Origin: Halopseudomonas xiamenensis
Lineage (GTDB): Bacteria; Pseudomonadota; Gammaproteobacteria; Pseudomonadales; Pseudomonadaceae
Assembly: GCF_014219065.1 (NCBI RefSeq)
Contig: NZ_JACLGO010000012.1
Coordinates: 1 to 64,000, forward strand
Direction of reading: 5' to 3'
Length of the DNA: 64,000 nt
Shown: positions 1-9,504 of the stretch, piece by piece
Layout of the letters: every line of letters starts with the position of its first letter
How positions within the stretch are numbered: position 1 is the first letter of the stretch
Notes under the pieces: generated by a model
Told to the model about the DNA's origin: nothing
Databases searched by the model: none
What the model saw: only the letters and a program-made list of their open reading frames with translations
Program-made: the position numbers and the translations under genes

Positions 1-26
1 CAGTCTCTGCTCAACCAAGGCCGCGC

Positions 27-54
27 ATTCTACGCCAACCTTCTGATCTGTCAA
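27..54 (-). promoter_or_regulatory. rRNA-type promoter, fourth of four (leftward)
   Basis: On the minus strand: TTGACA (54-49), 16-base spacer, TAGAAT (32-27), then GCGCGG. No gene lies between this promoter and the window edge, so the transcript must continue outside. In Pseudomonas an rRNA operon lies next to this tyrS, which fits. Confidence 0.78.
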
Positions 55-136
55 GTGTTTTTGTGAGGCAATCTGCACGCTCACCACCTGAAGATCCGAC
101 CTGAAACCATCTTGCCGTTCCGGGCCAGGGAGGCGC

Positions 137-164
137 ATTCTACAGGACTAAACCCCTGTGTCAA
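137..164 (-). promoter_or_regulatory. rRNA-type promoter, third of four (leftward)
   Basis: On the minus strand: TTGACA (164-159), 16-base spacer, TAGAAT (142-137), GCGCC discriminator. Between the four promoters the DNA holds no gene that I can support. Confidence 0.8.
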
Positions 165-242
165 CGCCTTCCGTTCAATCCGTTCTCACCGGTCACTGGC
201 TGTTCGAAACCTTGTCCGAACCACCCTGGCGGTGAGCGGCGC

Positions 243-270
243 ATTCTACGCCGTTTCGCTTGTCTGTCAA
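243..270 (-). promoter_or_regulatory. rRNA-type promoter, second of four (leftward)
   Basis: On the minus strand: TTGACA (270-265), 16-base spacer, TAGAAT (248-243), then a GC-rich GCGCC discriminator. It has the same spacing and the same -10/discriminator block as the copies at 137-164 and 27-54. Confidence 0.8.
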
Positions 271-362
271 CTGGAAAATCACCCTGAGCACATCGTGCAA
301 AACAGGATAACCCCTTGATTTAATTGAGGTTTTCAAACCCCAACGCGACAAGCGAGGGGCGC

Positions 363-390
363 ATTATAGGCCCGACAGTTTTGCCGTCAA
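363..390 (-). promoter_or_regulatory. rRNA-type promoter, first of four (leftward)
   Basis: Read on the minus strand, TTGACG (390-385), a 16-base spacer and a perfect TATAAT (368-363), followed by a GCGCC-like discriminator. This architecture is typical of stringently controlled rRNA promoters. It overlaps the last four bases of tyrS and fires off the left edge. It is the first of four similarly built promoters about 106-120 bases apart. Confidence 0.8.
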
Positions 391-1586
391 GCGCTTTTCA
401 CGGTAATTCTGGCAAATTTCTTCTTGCCGGCCTGACAGACATGTTCCGAGCCCAGCTGGAACACGAATTCTCGATCCACTACCTGGCCATCGACCTTCAC
501 CGAGCCGGCGCTGAGCAGATCCCGTGCCGCCGCCGCATTCTTCACCATACCGGCCTGGTTCAGCACCGCCGATATCGGCAGATCCGCTGCTGATTCGATA
601 ACCACTTCCGGCAGATCCTCCGGCAGCTCGCCATCCTTCAACCGATTGCCTGCCGAACGATGGGCACTGACTGCAGCCTCTTCCCCATGAAAGCGTGCCA
701 CCAACTCTTCCGCCAGCTTGATCTTGATATCCCGCGGGTTGGCTCCCGCCTCGACATCGGCACGCAGGCCAGCGATCTCCTCCATACTGCGGAAACTGAG
801 CAACTCGAAGTAGCGCCACATCAGCGTATCGGGCATGGAGACGATCTTGTTGTACATCACCCCCGGCTGATCGTTGATCCCGACATAGTTACCAAGGGAC
901 TTGGACATCTTCATTTCGCCATCCAGCCCGACCAGCAACGGCATGGTCAAGGTGATCTGCGGCTCCTGTCCATACTGGCGCTGCAACTCCCGCCCCATCA
1001 GCAGGTTGAACTTCTGATCGGTACCACCCAGCTCGATATCGGCGCGCATCGCCACCGAGTCATAGCCCTGGATCAGCGGATAGAGGAATTCATGAATGGC
1101 GATCGACTGCCCACCCTTGTAGCGCTTGTCAAAATCGTCCCGCTCGAGCATCCGCGCCACTGTGTACTTGCCGGCCAGCTGGATCATGTCCGCAGCGGAA
1201 AAATCATCCATCCACTGCGAGTTGAACATCACCTGGGTACGCTGCGGATCGAGAATCTTGAATACCTGTTCCTTATAGGTCTCGGCATTGTCCAGCACCT
1301 GCTCGCGGGTCAGCGGCGGGCGAGTGGCGTTCTTGCCACTGGGGTCGCCGATCATGCCGGTGAAGTCACCGATCAGGAACAGCACATCGTGGCCCAGCTC
1401 CTGGAACTGGCGCAGCTTGTTGATCAGCACCGTATGCCCCAGATGCAGATCAGGAGCCGTCGGGTCGAAGCCGGCCTTGACGCGCAGCGGAGTGCCGCGC
1501 TCCAGCTTGGCTCGCAGCTCGGCTTCCACCAATATTTCGTCCGCCCCGCGCTTGATCAGCGCCAACTGCTCGTCAACCGGCTTCAT
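387..1586 (-). CDS. tyrS: Tyrosyl-tRNA synthetase
   Basis: Class I aminoacyl-tRNA synthetase of 399 aa that charges tRNA-Tyr in the cytoplasm. The Rossmann catalytic domain shows HLGH (residues 48-51) and KMSKS (226-230), the two ATP-binding signatures. The C-terminal third (about 335-399) reads as an S4-type RNA-binding domain ([14 protein letters not shown]). The length and HLGH form match the TyrZ-like branch found beside an rRNA operon in Pseudomonas. The ATG start is preceded by AGGAA at a normal distance. It is transcribed away from the divergent peptidase gene, and the leftward rRNA promoters begin over its stop codon. Confidence 0.97.
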   Translation of the reverse strand: MKPVDEQLALIKRGADEILVEAELRAKLERGTPLRVKAGFDPTAPDLHLGHTVLINKLRQFQELGHDVLFLIGDFTGMIGDPSGKNATRPPLTREQVLDNAETYKEQVFKILDPQRTQVMFNSQWMDDFSAADMIQLAGKYTVARMLERDDFDKRYKGGQSIAIHEFLYPLIQGYDSVAMRADIELGGTDQKFNLLMGRELQRQYGQEPQITLTMPLLVGLDGEMKMSKSLGNYVGINDQPGVMYNKIVSMPDTLMWRYFELLSFRSMEEIAGLRADVEAGANPRDIKIKLAEELVARFHGEEAAVSAHRSAGNRLKDGELPEDLPEVVIESAADLPISAVLNQAGMVKNAAAARDLLSAGSVKVDGQVVDREFVFQLGSEHVCQAGKKKFARITVKSA

Positions 1587-1751
1587 GCTTGATTCCTGTT
1601 CAGTGAAGTTTGATAAAGGTCAAAGAAGAAAGGGGAGAAACGATACAACATTGACGACCAAGATTAAACTTGACCCGGCGATGCAGCCGACCCGTGACTA
1701 GCACAGACTTGAAAATGACGCCGAAAACCTGACGGACGGGTACGCAAAAAC

Positions 1752-1779
1752 CTTGCCTTAAGGCACTTTCGGTTATAAT
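1752..1779 (+). promoter_or_regulatory. Probable sigma70 promoter of the M23 peptidase gene
   Basis: A perfect TATAAT lies at 1774-1779, with a CTTGCC-like -35 16 bases upstream (1752-1757). It stands 46 bases before the ATG at 1826. The -35 is weak, so only the -10 is persuasive. Confidence 0.45.
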
Positions 1780-1825
1780 TTAGCAAGTTACTTCACTTTT
1801 CACAGAATCAACCAGAAGAGCGCTT

Positions 1826-3283
1826 ATGGGTCATCACAAGTCAAAGTCACCGCGCTACCCGAAAAGCCACCTGATGGCTGCCAGTGGTATCGCCGCCGCG
1901 CTGAGCATTTTTCTGCTCGTCATCCCCACAACCGAAGTCGAAGCCAAGAAAACCCTGGTCCAGCTCGACCTGCAGGAACTGCGCCTGGAAGCGTCAGAAC
2001 CTGCGCTCTCTGAAGAGTTGGATGCCCTGATCAGCGAAACAGTCACACTCACCTCGCCGCTGGAGCTGACCAGCACTTCCGAGTCCATGCATACCACCGC
2101 CTCGCCGGAAGTCGTGCAGGCAGGCATCAGCCTGCAACCGGTAGCGGTCGAGCCCGTCGCATCCGTCGCAGCACCTGCCCCGGAGTGGAACAGCGTGACC
2201 GTGGCACCCGGCGATACCCTGTCCATCCTGTTCCAGAATGCCGGACTGTCTGCCAACACCCTGCATGCGGTGGTCAACAGCAGCAAGGACGCCAAGGCAT
2301 TCACCCGCCTGCGCGTCGGCCAGGAGGTCGACTTCAAGATGGATGACGAGGGCCAACTGCTGGGTATGCGCTCCAAGCTCAACAGCCTGGAAACCATTCG
2401 CATCGACCGCGATGGCGACAGCTACGCGTTCAGCAAGGATGTCATCGAGCCCGAGGTCAGCACCCGCTTCGCCAACGGCAGTATCGACAGCTCACTGTTC
2501 CTCGCCGCGCAGAATGCCGGCCTGTCGCACAACCTGACCATGCAGATGGCGAACATCTTCGGCTATGACGTGGACTTCGCCCGTGAAATCCGCCAGGGCG
2601 ACAGCTTCGAAGTGCTGTTCGAAGAGAAACACGTCGACGACCAGCGCGTCGGTACCGGCAATATCCTCGCCGCCCGCTTCACCAACCGCGGCAAGACCTA
2701 TACCGCCGTACGCTATACTGACCGCAACGGCCAGAGCAGCTATTACCGGGCAGACGGCACCAGCATGCGCAAGGCGTTCATCCGCACGCCGGTCGAGTTC
2801 GCTCGCATCAGCTCACGCTTCAACCCTGGCCGCCGCCACCCGGTGCTGAACAAGATCCGCGCGCACAAGGGTGTCGACTATGCAGCCGCCACCGGTACGC
2901 CGATCAAGGCCACCGGTGATGGCCGCGTGGTGCATGTCGGGCGCAAGGGCGGCTACGGCAACACCGTGGTGATCAAGCACGGCCAGACCTACCAGACCCT
3001 GTATGCACACATGAGCCGTTACGCCTCGGGCCTGCGCGCGGGCAGCAACGTATCCCAGGGCCAGGTGATCGGCTATGTCGGCGCCACCGGTCTGGCGACC
3101 GGCCCGCACCTGCACTATGAGTTCCAGGTCAATGGCACCCACGTCGACCCGCTCAGCGTCAAGCTGCCGGCATCCGATCCCATTCCGCAGAGCGAGCGCA
3201 CAGCCTTCATGACACTGAGCAATCAGTTGATGGCCAGCCTCGATCAGCAGGGTGCGACCCAACTGGCCCAGCTGGACGACTGA
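1826..3283 (+). CDS. M23 family murein endopeptidase with LysM-like domain
   Basis: A 485-aa envelope protein expected to cut peptidoglycan cross-links. It opens with an N-terminal membrane anchor/signal segment (about 13-40). A LysM/OapA-like region (about 122-175, with VAPGDTLSILF) follows, then a linker domain, then the zinc peptidase domain with HKGVD (347-351) and HLHYE (about 428-432), the metal-binding motifs of M23. The order matches MepM/YebA-type endopeptidases. The stop codon directly abuts the GTG start of anmK, so peptidoglycan cutting and anhydro-muramate recycling are coupled in one operon. Confidence 0.93.
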   Translation: MGHHKSKSPRYPKSHLMAASGIAAALSIFLLVIPTTEVEAKKTLVQLDLQELRLEASEPALSEELDALISETVTLTSPLELTSTSESMHTTASPEVVQAGISLQPVAVEPVASVAAPAPEWNSVTVAPGDTLSILFQNAGLSANTLHAVVNSSKDAKAFTRLRVGQEVDFKMDDEGQLLGMRSKLNSLETIRIDRDGDSYAFSKDVIEPEVSTRFANGSIDSSLFLAAQNAGLSHNLTMQMANIFGYDVDFAREIRQGDSFEVLFEEKHVDDQRVGTGNILAARFTNRGKTYTAVRYTDRNGQSSYYRADGTSMRKAFIRTPVEFARISSRFNPGRRHPVLNKIRAHKGVDYAAATGTPIKATGDGRVVHVGRKGGYGNTVVIKHGQTYQTLYAHMSRYASGLRAGSNVSQGQVIGYVGATGLATGPHLHYEFQVNGTHVDPLSVKLPASDPIPQSERTAFMTLSNQLMASLDQQGATQLAQLDD

Positions 3284-4384
3284 GTGAGCGCGCTATATGT
3301 CGGCATCATGTCAGGCACCAGCCTGGATGGTGTCGACATTGCCCTGACCGCCTTTTCCCCCACCTCACCACGCGCCACACTCGTTGGCGCACTGTGCCTG
3401 CCACTTCCTCCCGACCTGCGCAACGACCTGCTTGCGCTGTGCCAGCCCGGCGACGACGAGATCCACCGGGCCGGTATCGCCGGTCAGCAATGGGCGCGCC
3501 TGGCGGCGCAGGGTGTACACCAGTTGCTGCAGCAGCACGGCATCAGCGCCAGCCAGGTCTCGGCTATCGGCAGCCATGGGCAGACCATTCGTCACCACCC
3601 GGAATCCGGTTTCAGCGTGCAGATCGGCGCTCCTGCGCTGCTCGCGGAACTGTGCGGGGTCGATGTAATCAGCGATTTTCGCAGTCGCGACCTGGCCGCC
3701 GGCGGCGAAGGTGCGCCGCTGGTCCCGGCCTTCCATGCCTGGCTGTTGAGCGATCCACAACAGTCCAGGGTGCTGATCAATATCGGCGGCTTCGCCAATC
3801 TGACCCTGCTCAGCGCAGACAATCAGGTGTGCGGCTTCGACAGCGGTCCCGGCAACGTATTGCTGGACCACTGGATACAGCGCCATACCGGCCAGTTGTT
3901 CGATGCCGATGGCGCCTGGGCACGTAGCGGCCAGGTGATCCCCGAGCTGTTGGACAGGCTATTGCAGGACCCCTACTTCGGCCGCGCGGCACCCAAGAGC
4001 ACCGGTCGCGAGTACTTTCACCCCGCCTGGCTGCAGCGACAGCTCGATGATCGCCAGGACCACCCGGCCGACGTGCAGGCCACCCTGCTGGAGTTGACCG
4101 CACGCAGTATCACCGAGGCGCTCGCCAGTTGCCCGCAGCAACCCGAAGCGGTGTATATCTGTGGGGGTGGCGCACGCAACGGCTGGCTGATGGAACGCCT
4201 GCAGCAGTTATTGGCGCCCCAGCTGGTACATAGCACTGCAGTGCTGGGAGTGGACCCCGACTGGATGGAAGCCATGGCTTTCGCCTGGCTGGCCTGGCGC
4301 TGCGAGCTGCGCCAGAGCGGCAACCTGCCTGCGGTCACCGGGGCCAGCGGGGAACGGATTCTGGGGGCGATCTACCCGGCCTGA
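3284..4384 (+). CDS. anmK: Anhydro-N-acetylmuramic acid kinase
   Basis: A 366-aa kinase that opens and phosphorylates 1,6-anhydro-MurNAc to MurNAc-6-phosphate during cell-wall recycling. The N-terminal phosphate-binding motif MSGTSLDG (residues 9-16) and ICGGGARN near the C-terminus are hallmarks of the family. It starts with GTG immediately after the stop of the M23 peptidase gene, with no intergenic base. It ends 16 bases from the convergent erpA stop. Length is normal. Confidence 0.95.
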   Translation: MSALYVGIMSGTSLDGVDIALTAFSPTSPRATLVGALCLPLPPDLRNDLLALCQPGDDEIHRAGIAGQQWARLAAQGVHQLLQQHGISASQVSAIGSHGQTIRHHPESGFSVQIGAPALLAELCGVDVISDFRSRDLAAGGEGAPLVPAFHAWLLSDPQQSRVLINIGGFANLTLLSADNQVCGFDSGPGNVLLDHWIQRHTGQLFDADGAWARSGQVIPELLDRLLQDPYFGRAAPKSTGREYFHPAWLQRQLDDRQDHPADVQATLLELTARSITEALASCPQQPEAVYICGGGARNGWLMERLQQLLAPQLVHSTAVLGVDPDWMEAMAFAWLAWRCELRQSGNLPAVTGASGERILGAIYPA

Positions 4385-4400
4385 GATACCGGCCGAAACC

Positions 4401-4754
4401 TCAGATGGAGAATGACGAGCCACAGCCACAGGTGGTGGCGGCGTTCGGGTTGTTGATGACGAAGCGCGAGCCTTCCAGCCCCTCCAGGTAGTCCACCTCG
4501 GAGCCGGCCAGGTACTGGAAGCTCATCGGGTCCACCACCAGACGCACACCACCACGCTCGATGACGGTATCGTCCTCGGCCAGTTCGTCATCGAAAGTGA
4601 AGCCATACTGGAAACCGGAGCACCCCCCACCAGTGACGAATACGCGCAGACTCAAGCGCTCGTTACCCTCCTCCTCGATCAGCGAGCGGACCTTGTCCAC
4701 CGCGCTATCGGAAAACTGCATGGGAGCAGGGGTAAAAACTTCAGCACTAGACAT
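4401..4754 (-). CDS. erpA: Iron-sulfur cluster insertion protein ErpA
   Basis: A 117-aa A-type Fe-S carrier that delivers clusters to apoproteins, including the isoprenoid enzymes IspG/IspH. The three conserved cysteines are C45 (GGGCSGF) and C109/C111 (the CGCG tail). I chose the ATG at 4754 because GGAGG sits at normal spacing upstream. An in-frame start further out adds 11 residues ([11 protein letters not shown]) not expected in the family. It is convergent with anmK. Confidence 0.93.
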   Translation of the reverse strand: MSSAEVFTPAPMQFSDSAVDKVRSLIEEEGNERLSLRVFVTGGGCSGFQYGFTFDDELAEDDTVIERGGVRLVVDPMSFQYLAGSEVDYLEGLEGSRFVINNPNAATTCGCGSSFSI

Positions 4755-4820
4755 ACATCCTCCGGCGGCAGTGCCGCAGCACAACAAGCCGGCTATTATC
4801 CGTTTGCCCGACTCTTTTGG

Positions 4821-5246
4821 TCAACTACTCTTGAATTCGCGTCGGCCCGCCAGCTCGCCGGCACCGGCATCGGCGCGCCCGTCGCCAAGATAATGCAGCT
4901 GGCCATTGATCTGCGCGCCGGACACCATCTCCATGAACCGGTAGTACAGATCACCGTCTATCCGCGCCTCGGCATCCAGCTGCAAATGCTCGAAGGCATG
5001 CACGTCGCCGACGATCACACCATTGACCACCACGCTCGGCGCCTTGATGATGCCCTCGACGTAGCCTTCCTGGGCAACGAGGACCAGGCCTTCTTCCGCA
5101 TCGATGTTACCGATCACCCTGCCATCCACCTGCACCGCACCACCGAAGCGCAGGTCGCCGCGCACTTCGGTGTCTGCGGCAATCACCGTGGTCTTGCCAG
5201 CATACTGGCTGAGCGTGGTGTTCTTGCGTCTGTCCAGTTTCAACAT
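4821..5246 (-). CDS. Bactofilin (polymer-forming cytoskeletal protein)
   Basis: A 141-aa bactofilin: a short polar N-terminus, then a right-handed beta-helix core (about 18-115) of repeating hydrophobic/glycine turns (VRGDLRFGG, VDGRVIGNI, VVVNGVIVGDV, ARIDGDLYY). Bactofilins self-assemble into filaments without nucleotide and help organise envelope enzymes. Its start overlaps the stop of the upstream membrane protein gene by one base (TGATG), so the two are translationally coupled. Confidence 0.9.
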   Translation of the reverse strand: MLKLDRRKNTTLSQYAGKTTVIAADTEVRGDLRFGGAVQVDGRVIGNIDAEEGLVLVAQEGYVEGIIKAPSVVVNGVIVGDVHAFEHLQLDAEARIDGDLYYRFMEMVSGAQINGQLHYLGDGRADAGAGELAGRREFKSS

Positions 5247-5992
5247 CAGGATCCGACTCCCGTCTCAGTCCATTCCACGGTCTGTTCCAGCAACAGCTTA
5301 CCGTCATGCTCGACTTTCAGGTGTACCCGCTCGGGGACAAATCCCACCGGCAGCATCAACTCGGCCTCGCCGCCATTGGCCGGTACCACCTGGAAATAGC
5401 GAAAATTCAGCGCCAGTGTCTCGGTGCGGTCAGCCGTGAGTTCTGCCAGTGGAATCCGCACTTGCTGGTCATCCTGGCGCCCCTGCACCTCGATCCCCAG
5501 GGTCGCCTGCACCGTATCGCTTTCATTGCCGACCCGGCTGACCATGACCTTGTAGCGGAAAACCCCGGGCACGTCCGTGCGCTGCAGCTCAAAAGCCTGA
5601 ATCCGTACCCCCGGAGCCATGGCATTGGGCGCCAGCGCACCCTGGTACTGGGCCAGATCCTGCTGCAGACGAAACAGCTGCTGCTCGAGATCGGTGATCA
5701 CCTGCTGGCCATCAGTGACGGACTGGCGGGCGACCAGCAGGTCCACCTCCAGTTGCTGGTGGCGCAGGCGCGTATCCTCGAGTTCGGCCTGCATGCCGGC
5801 CCGCTCCTCGCGCAGGCGCTGGTAGTCCTGCATCTGCGCCGAGTGCATCGCCGCCGTCCAGCCCAGCCAGCCACACAGCGGCAGGCCGGCCAGCAACAGC
5901 CAGACAGGCAGGCGCCGGCGCGGCGGCGGGTTGGCCGGGCGCCGTTCGATACTCTGCTCGGTCAGGGGCTGGTCGACCTTTTCGCTATCCAT
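5246..5992 (-). CDS. DUF6776-type membrane-anchored coiled-coil protein
   Basis: A 248-aa protein of unknown function. A cytoplasmic Pro/Arg-rich N-terminus (1-27) is followed by one transmembrane helix (about 28-48). A long coiled coil (about 52-120, rich in Q, L, E, R) comes next, then a beta-rich C-terminal domain of about 120 residues. The topology puts most of the protein in the periplasm. It lies between argC and the bactofilin gene with one-base TGATG overlaps on both sides, which suggests it works with the bactofilin at the membrane. The family name is from memory. Confidence 0.75.
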   Translation of the reverse strand: MDSEKVDQPLTEQSIERRPANPPPRRRLPVWLLLAGLPLCGWLGWTAAMHSAQMQDYQRLREERAGMQAELEDTRLRHQQLEVDLLVARQSVTDGQQVITDLEQQLFRLQQDLAQYQGALAPNAMAPGVRIQAFELQRTDVPGVFRYKVMVSRVGNESDTVQATLGIEVQGRQDDQQVRIPLAELTADRTETLALNFRYFQVVPANGGEAELMLPVGFVPERVHLKVEHDGKLLLEQTVEWTETGVGS

Positions 5993-7026
5993 CAGGGCAT
6001 GAGCGCCGGCTGTTGCAAGCCCAGACTCTCGTCCAGCCCCAGGGCGATGTTCATGTTCTGGATCGCCTGCCCGGAGGCGCCCTTGACCAGGTTATCGATC
6101 ACCGACAGCACCACCACCAGATCACCATCCTGCGGCCGGTGCACCGCCAGGCGGCAGACGTTGGCACCGCGTACGCTGCGGGTCTCCGGATGGCTGCCGG
6201 CCGGCATGACATCGACGAAGGGCTCGTTGGCATAGCGCTGCTCGAACAGCTGCTGCAGATCGACGCTGCGGTCCGGCACATGGGCATACAGGGTGGAGTG
6301 GATGCCGCGAATCATCGGCGTCAGGTGCGGCACGAAGGTCAGCCCGACCTCGCCGCCGGCGGCACGCTGCAGGCCCTGTACGATCTCCGGCAGGTGCCGG
6401 TGTCCGGGTACGCCGTAGGCCTTCATGCTTTCGGTGGTCTCGCAGAACAGCGAAGCGACCTTGGCCCCGCGACCGGCACCGCTGACGCCGGACTTGCAGT
6501 CGGCAATCAGGTTGTGCGGTTGCGCCAGGCCGGCTTCCAGCAGCGGGATCAGACCCAGTTGCACCGAGGTCGGATAGCAGCCGGGCACGGCGATCAGCCG
6601 GGCGCTGCGGATCGCCTCACGGTTGACCTCGGGCAGACCGTAAACCGCCTCCTCCAGCAGCTGCGGCGCACCATGCGGCTGACCGTACCACCTGGCCCAC
6701 AGCTCGGCGTCGCGCAGGCGGAAATCCGCCGACAGGTCAATGATGCGGGTACCGGTGGCCAGCAGCTCGCCGGCCAGTTCGTGAGCTACGCCATGCGGGG
6801 TGGCGAAGAACACCACATCGCAGCGACCGAGGGTCTCGGTATCCGGGACGCTGAAAGCCAGGTCATCGTAATGGCCACGCAGGTTGGGGTACATGTCCGC
6901 TACCCGTACGCCTTCTTCCGATCGCGAGGTAATGATCTCGACACGTGCCTGCGGGTGTGCCGCCAGCAACCGCAGCAATTCGACACCGGTATACCCGGTT
7001 CCCCCTACAATGCCTATCTTGATCAT
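5992..7026 (-). CDS. argC: N-acetyl-gamma-glutamyl-phosphate reductase
   Basis: A 344-aa NADPH-dependent reductase, third step of arginine synthesis (N-acetylglutamyl phosphate to semialdehyde). The N-terminal Rossmann motif is [14 protein letters not shown]; the catalytic cysteine lies in VPGCYPTS; the HRHLPE segment is typical. I chose the ATG at 7026 because the protein then begins directly with the Rossmann strand and a GAGG ribosome site precedes it. A longer in-frame start would add 17 residues of no family likeness. Confidence 0.96.
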   Translation of the reverse strand: MIKIGIVGGTGYTGVELLRLLAAHPQARVEIITSRSEEGVRVADMYPNLRGHYDDLAFSVPDTETLGRCDVVFFATPHGVAHELAGELLATGTRIIDLSADFRLRDAELWARWYGQPHGAPQLLEEAVYGLPEVNREAIRSARLIAVPGCYPTSVQLGLIPLLEAGLAQPHNLIADCKSGVSGAGRGAKVASLFCETTESMKAYGVPGHRHLPEIVQGLQRAAGGEVGLTFVPHLTPMIRGIHSTLYAHVPDRSVDLQQLFEQRYANEPFVDVMPAGSHPETRSVRGANVCRLAVHRPQDGDLVVVLSVIDNLVKGASGQAIQNMNIALGLDESLGLQQPALMP

Positions 7027-7143
7027 TTCACGCCTCGATTCTATTAACATGGCCAACACGGGCCTGTCCGACCCCAAGCCCTCTATGATAAAAGCGCTGC
7101 GGGAAATTACCAGCGCGCCATAACGTCAAACCAGGAGCCTCAC

Positions 7144-7566
7144 GTGTATCTATGGATCAAAGCCTTTCACATCATGGCCGTCATCACCTGGTTCGCCGGG
7201 CTGTTCTACCTGCCACGACTGTTCGTCTACCACGCCATGAGCGAAGACCAGACCAGCCGCGAGCGCTTCAAGATCATGGAGCGCAAGCTGTACCGCGGCA
7301 TCATGACACCCTCCATGCTGGTCGCGGTCGGGCTCGGCATTGCCCTGCTGGTACTCATGCCGCAGTGGCTGCAGCAGGGCTGGTTGCATGCCAAGCTGAC
7401 GCTGGTAGCCCTGCTGGTGGTCTACCACTTCCTGTGCGGTGCACAGCTGCGGCGCTTCGCCAATGACAGCAATACCCGCTCCCATGTGTTCTACCGCTGG
7501 TTCAACGAGGCGCCGGTGCTGGTGCTGGTCGGCGCCGTGTTGCTGGTGGTGCTCAAGCCGTTCTAA
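7144..7566 (+). CDS. hemJ: Protoporphyrinogen IX oxidase HemJ
   Basis: A 140-aa integral membrane protein with four hydrophobic helices. It catalyses oxidation of protoporphyrinogen IX to protoporphyrin IX in heme synthesis. The conserved histidine in KAFHIMAVITWFAGL (H9) and the K/R-rich loop after helix 2 fit the HemJ/UPF0093 family. Starts with GTG behind an AGGAG-type ribosome site. Its stop overlaps that of the convergent AAA ATPase gene by two bases. Confidence 0.9.
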   Translation: MYLWIKAFHIMAVITWFAGLFYLPRLFVYHAMSEDQTSRERFKIMERKLYRGIMTPSMLVAVGLGIALLVLMPQWLQQGWLHAKLTLVALLVVYHFLCGAQLRRFANDSNTRSHVFYRWFNEAPVLVLVGAVLLVVLKPF

Positions 7567-9044
7567 TCCGCCATCACCGCCCGGTGGCGGGCCCAGTCGC
7601 GCAATGCCTGGATACGCTCGGCCATGACCACCGACAGCGGTGAGGTCTCGCTGAGCGCCGCCAGTACGTGGGCCTGCCCGGCCTCTTCCTGACGGGCCGC
7701 GGCACTGTAGACCGCGGATACCACCGCCTGTTCGATCTCGGCCCCGGCAAAACCTTCACTGGCCACCGCCAGCGCGGTCAGGTCGAAGCGCTCGACCGGC
7801 AGCTCGCGGCTGCCGAGGTGGATACGGAAGATGTCCTCACGCACCCGCGCATCCGGCAGGTCGACGAAGAACAGCTCGTCCAGCCGGCCCTTGCGGATCA
7901 GCTCCGGCGGCAGCTGCATCACGTTGTTGGCGGTGGCCACCAGAAATACCCGGCTGCGGCGTTCGGCCATCCAGGTCAACAGGGTGCCCAGCACCCGCCG
8001 CGACACGCCCTGGTCGGCGCCATCATCGGCCAAGCCCTTCTCGATCTCGTCGATCCACAGCACGCAGGGCTCCATGGCATCGGCCATGGTCAGTGCCTCG
8101 CGCAGGTTCTTCTCGGTTTCACCGATGTACTTGTTGTACAGCGCCGCGAAATCCAGCCGCAACAGCGGCAGGCCCCACAAGCCGGCCACGGCCCGCGCTG
8201 CCAGGCTCTTGCCCGAGCCCTGCACACCGGCCAGCAATACCCCCTTGGGCATGTCCGCGGCCGCACCGGGGCGATTGAAGGCCGCCTGGCGGTCGGCCAG
8301 CCAACGCTTGAACTGCGCCAGGCCGCCGACGTCGGCAAAGCGTGCGGTATCCTGCTCGAAACTCAGCACACCCTGCATGTCCAGCAGGCTGAACTTGGCG
8401 CGGTTGAGCACCGGCAGGTCTTCCTGGGTGATCGCCCCGTCGTCGACGATCAACTTGCGCGCCAGCAGCCGTGCCTCCTCATGGGTAACCCCGCGCAGGT
8501 TGCGCACCACCTGTTCCAGGGTGCGGCTGTCGGTACGCACCCGCCGCCCCTGGTTGCGTTCGGTCCAGCGCGCCGCTTCCTCGCGGATGATCGCCGCCAG
8601 TTGCTCATCCGAGGGCATGCTCAGGCTGATACGCGCCGCCAGCCGGCGCAGTTCCGCTGGCAGCGGCAGCTCATGGCTGACCAGCAGCAGGGTCGGCGCC
8701 TGCTCGGCCGGGTCCATGGCGATCATCTTCAGCAGCCGGACCAGTCGTGGTGACTGCATGAACGGGTGCAGGTCGCAGAACACGAACAGCGCCGGCTCGC
8801 GTTGACGGCGAACGTAGTCAAGCGCCTGCTCCGGGTCGCCGAGATCCTCGGCGCTATCGATCGCGGTACCGAAGCCCAGGCGCTGCAGACCCTCGACCTG
8901 GTTCCAGGTATACCAGGTCTGGCTGCGCTTGACCGCCAGCGTGGCAATCGCCTCGAGCACGCGCAGCTCTTCCCAGGATTCGATGACGATCAGGCGGACC
9001 CGGGAGTCCAGTACCAGCCCCAGATCATGGATATCATTCTTCAT
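7563..9044 (-). CDS. AAA-family ATPase
   Basis: A 493-aa two-part protein. Residues 1-230 form a divergent, nucleotide-motif-free AAA-like half. Residues about 235-490 are an active AAA module with Walker A GVQGSGKS (273-280), Walker B CVLWIDEIEK (327-336) and an arginine-rich sensor region (ELIRKGRLDELFF). This resembles the conserved Pseudomonas ATPase found beside hinT and coq7, of SpoVK/FtsH-like type but without a protease domain. Its substrate is unknown. The start at 9044 (MKNDIHDLG) is chosen because the upstream extension overlaps the divergent HIT gene and is antisense-like. Confidence 0.82.
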   Translation of the reverse strand: MKNDIHDLGLVLDSRVRLIVIESWEELRVLEAIATLAVKRSQTWYTWNQVEGLQRLGFGTAIDSAEDLGDPEQALDYVRRQREPALFVFCDLHPFMQSPRLVRLLKMIAMDPAEQAPTLLLVSHELPLPAELRRLAARISLSMPSDEQLAAIIREEAARWTERNQGRRVRTDSRTLEQVVRNLRGVTHEEARLLARKLIVDDGAITQEDLPVLNRAKFSLLDMQGVLSFEQDTARFADVGGLAQFKRWLADRQAAFNRPGAAADMPKGVLLAGVQGSGKSLAARAVAGLWGLPLLRLDFAALYNKYIGETEKNLREALTMADAMEPCVLWIDEIEKGLADDGADQGVSRRVLGTLLTWMAERRSRVFLVATANNVMQLPPELIRKGRLDELFFVDLPDARVREDIFRIHLGSRELPVERFDLTALAVASEGFAGAEIEQAVVSAVYSAAARQEEAGQAHVLAALSETSPLSVVMAERIQALRDWARHRAVMAD

Positions 9045-9123
9045 TACGCATCCCGGCCCTGTTCCATTCCGTCGGTGGTTGGTTAAACTGGACGACACTA
9101 CCACCGATAACGAGGAGCACACA

Positions 9124-9462
9124 GTGGATTGTCTGTTCTGCAGCATTGCCGAAGGCAAGATCCCGTCAAAGAAGATCTTCGAGGATGATCGCGTCCTGGC
9201 CTTCCATGACATCAACCCCCAGGCTCCGGTGCATTTTCTGGTGATCCCGAAAAAGCATATCGCCACTCTGAACGACATGACAGAGGAAGATTGCGAACTG
9301 GTTGGCTACATGAACTATGTCGGCCAGCGCCTGGCCCTGGAGCTGGGTTGCGAGGGCGGCTTTCGCACCGTGTTCAACTGCAAGGAAATGGGCAGCCAGA
9401 CGGTCTACCACATCCACCTGCATGTGCTGGGCCAGCGGCAGATGGGCTGGCCTCCGGGTTGA
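9124..9462 (+). CDS. HIT family (HinT-like) purine nucleoside phosphoramidase
   Basis: A 112-aa histidine-triad protein with the HIHLHV motif near the C-terminus and a CLFC zinc-like pair at residues 3-6. HinT-like proteins hydrolyse AMP-amino or AMP-lysine adducts. The GTG start at 9124 is preceded by GAGGAG at good spacing, and the protein then begins MDCLFC as in the family. It lies upstream of coq7. Confidence 0.92.
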   Translation: MDCLFCSIAEGKIPSKKIFEDDRVLAFHDINPQAPVHFLVIPKKHIATLNDMTEEDCELVGYMNYVGQRLALELGCEGGFRTVFNCKEMGSQTVYHIHLHVLGQRQMGWPPG

Positions 9463-9504
9463 AGCCCGACGACCCACACTGCAACCGGTTTCAGGAGAGA
9501 TGAC

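Noticed and set aside
1-386. Small open frames (for example 112-318) as genes
   Set aside because: They overlap the four tandem rRNA-type promoters and lack ribosome sites and recognisable sequence.
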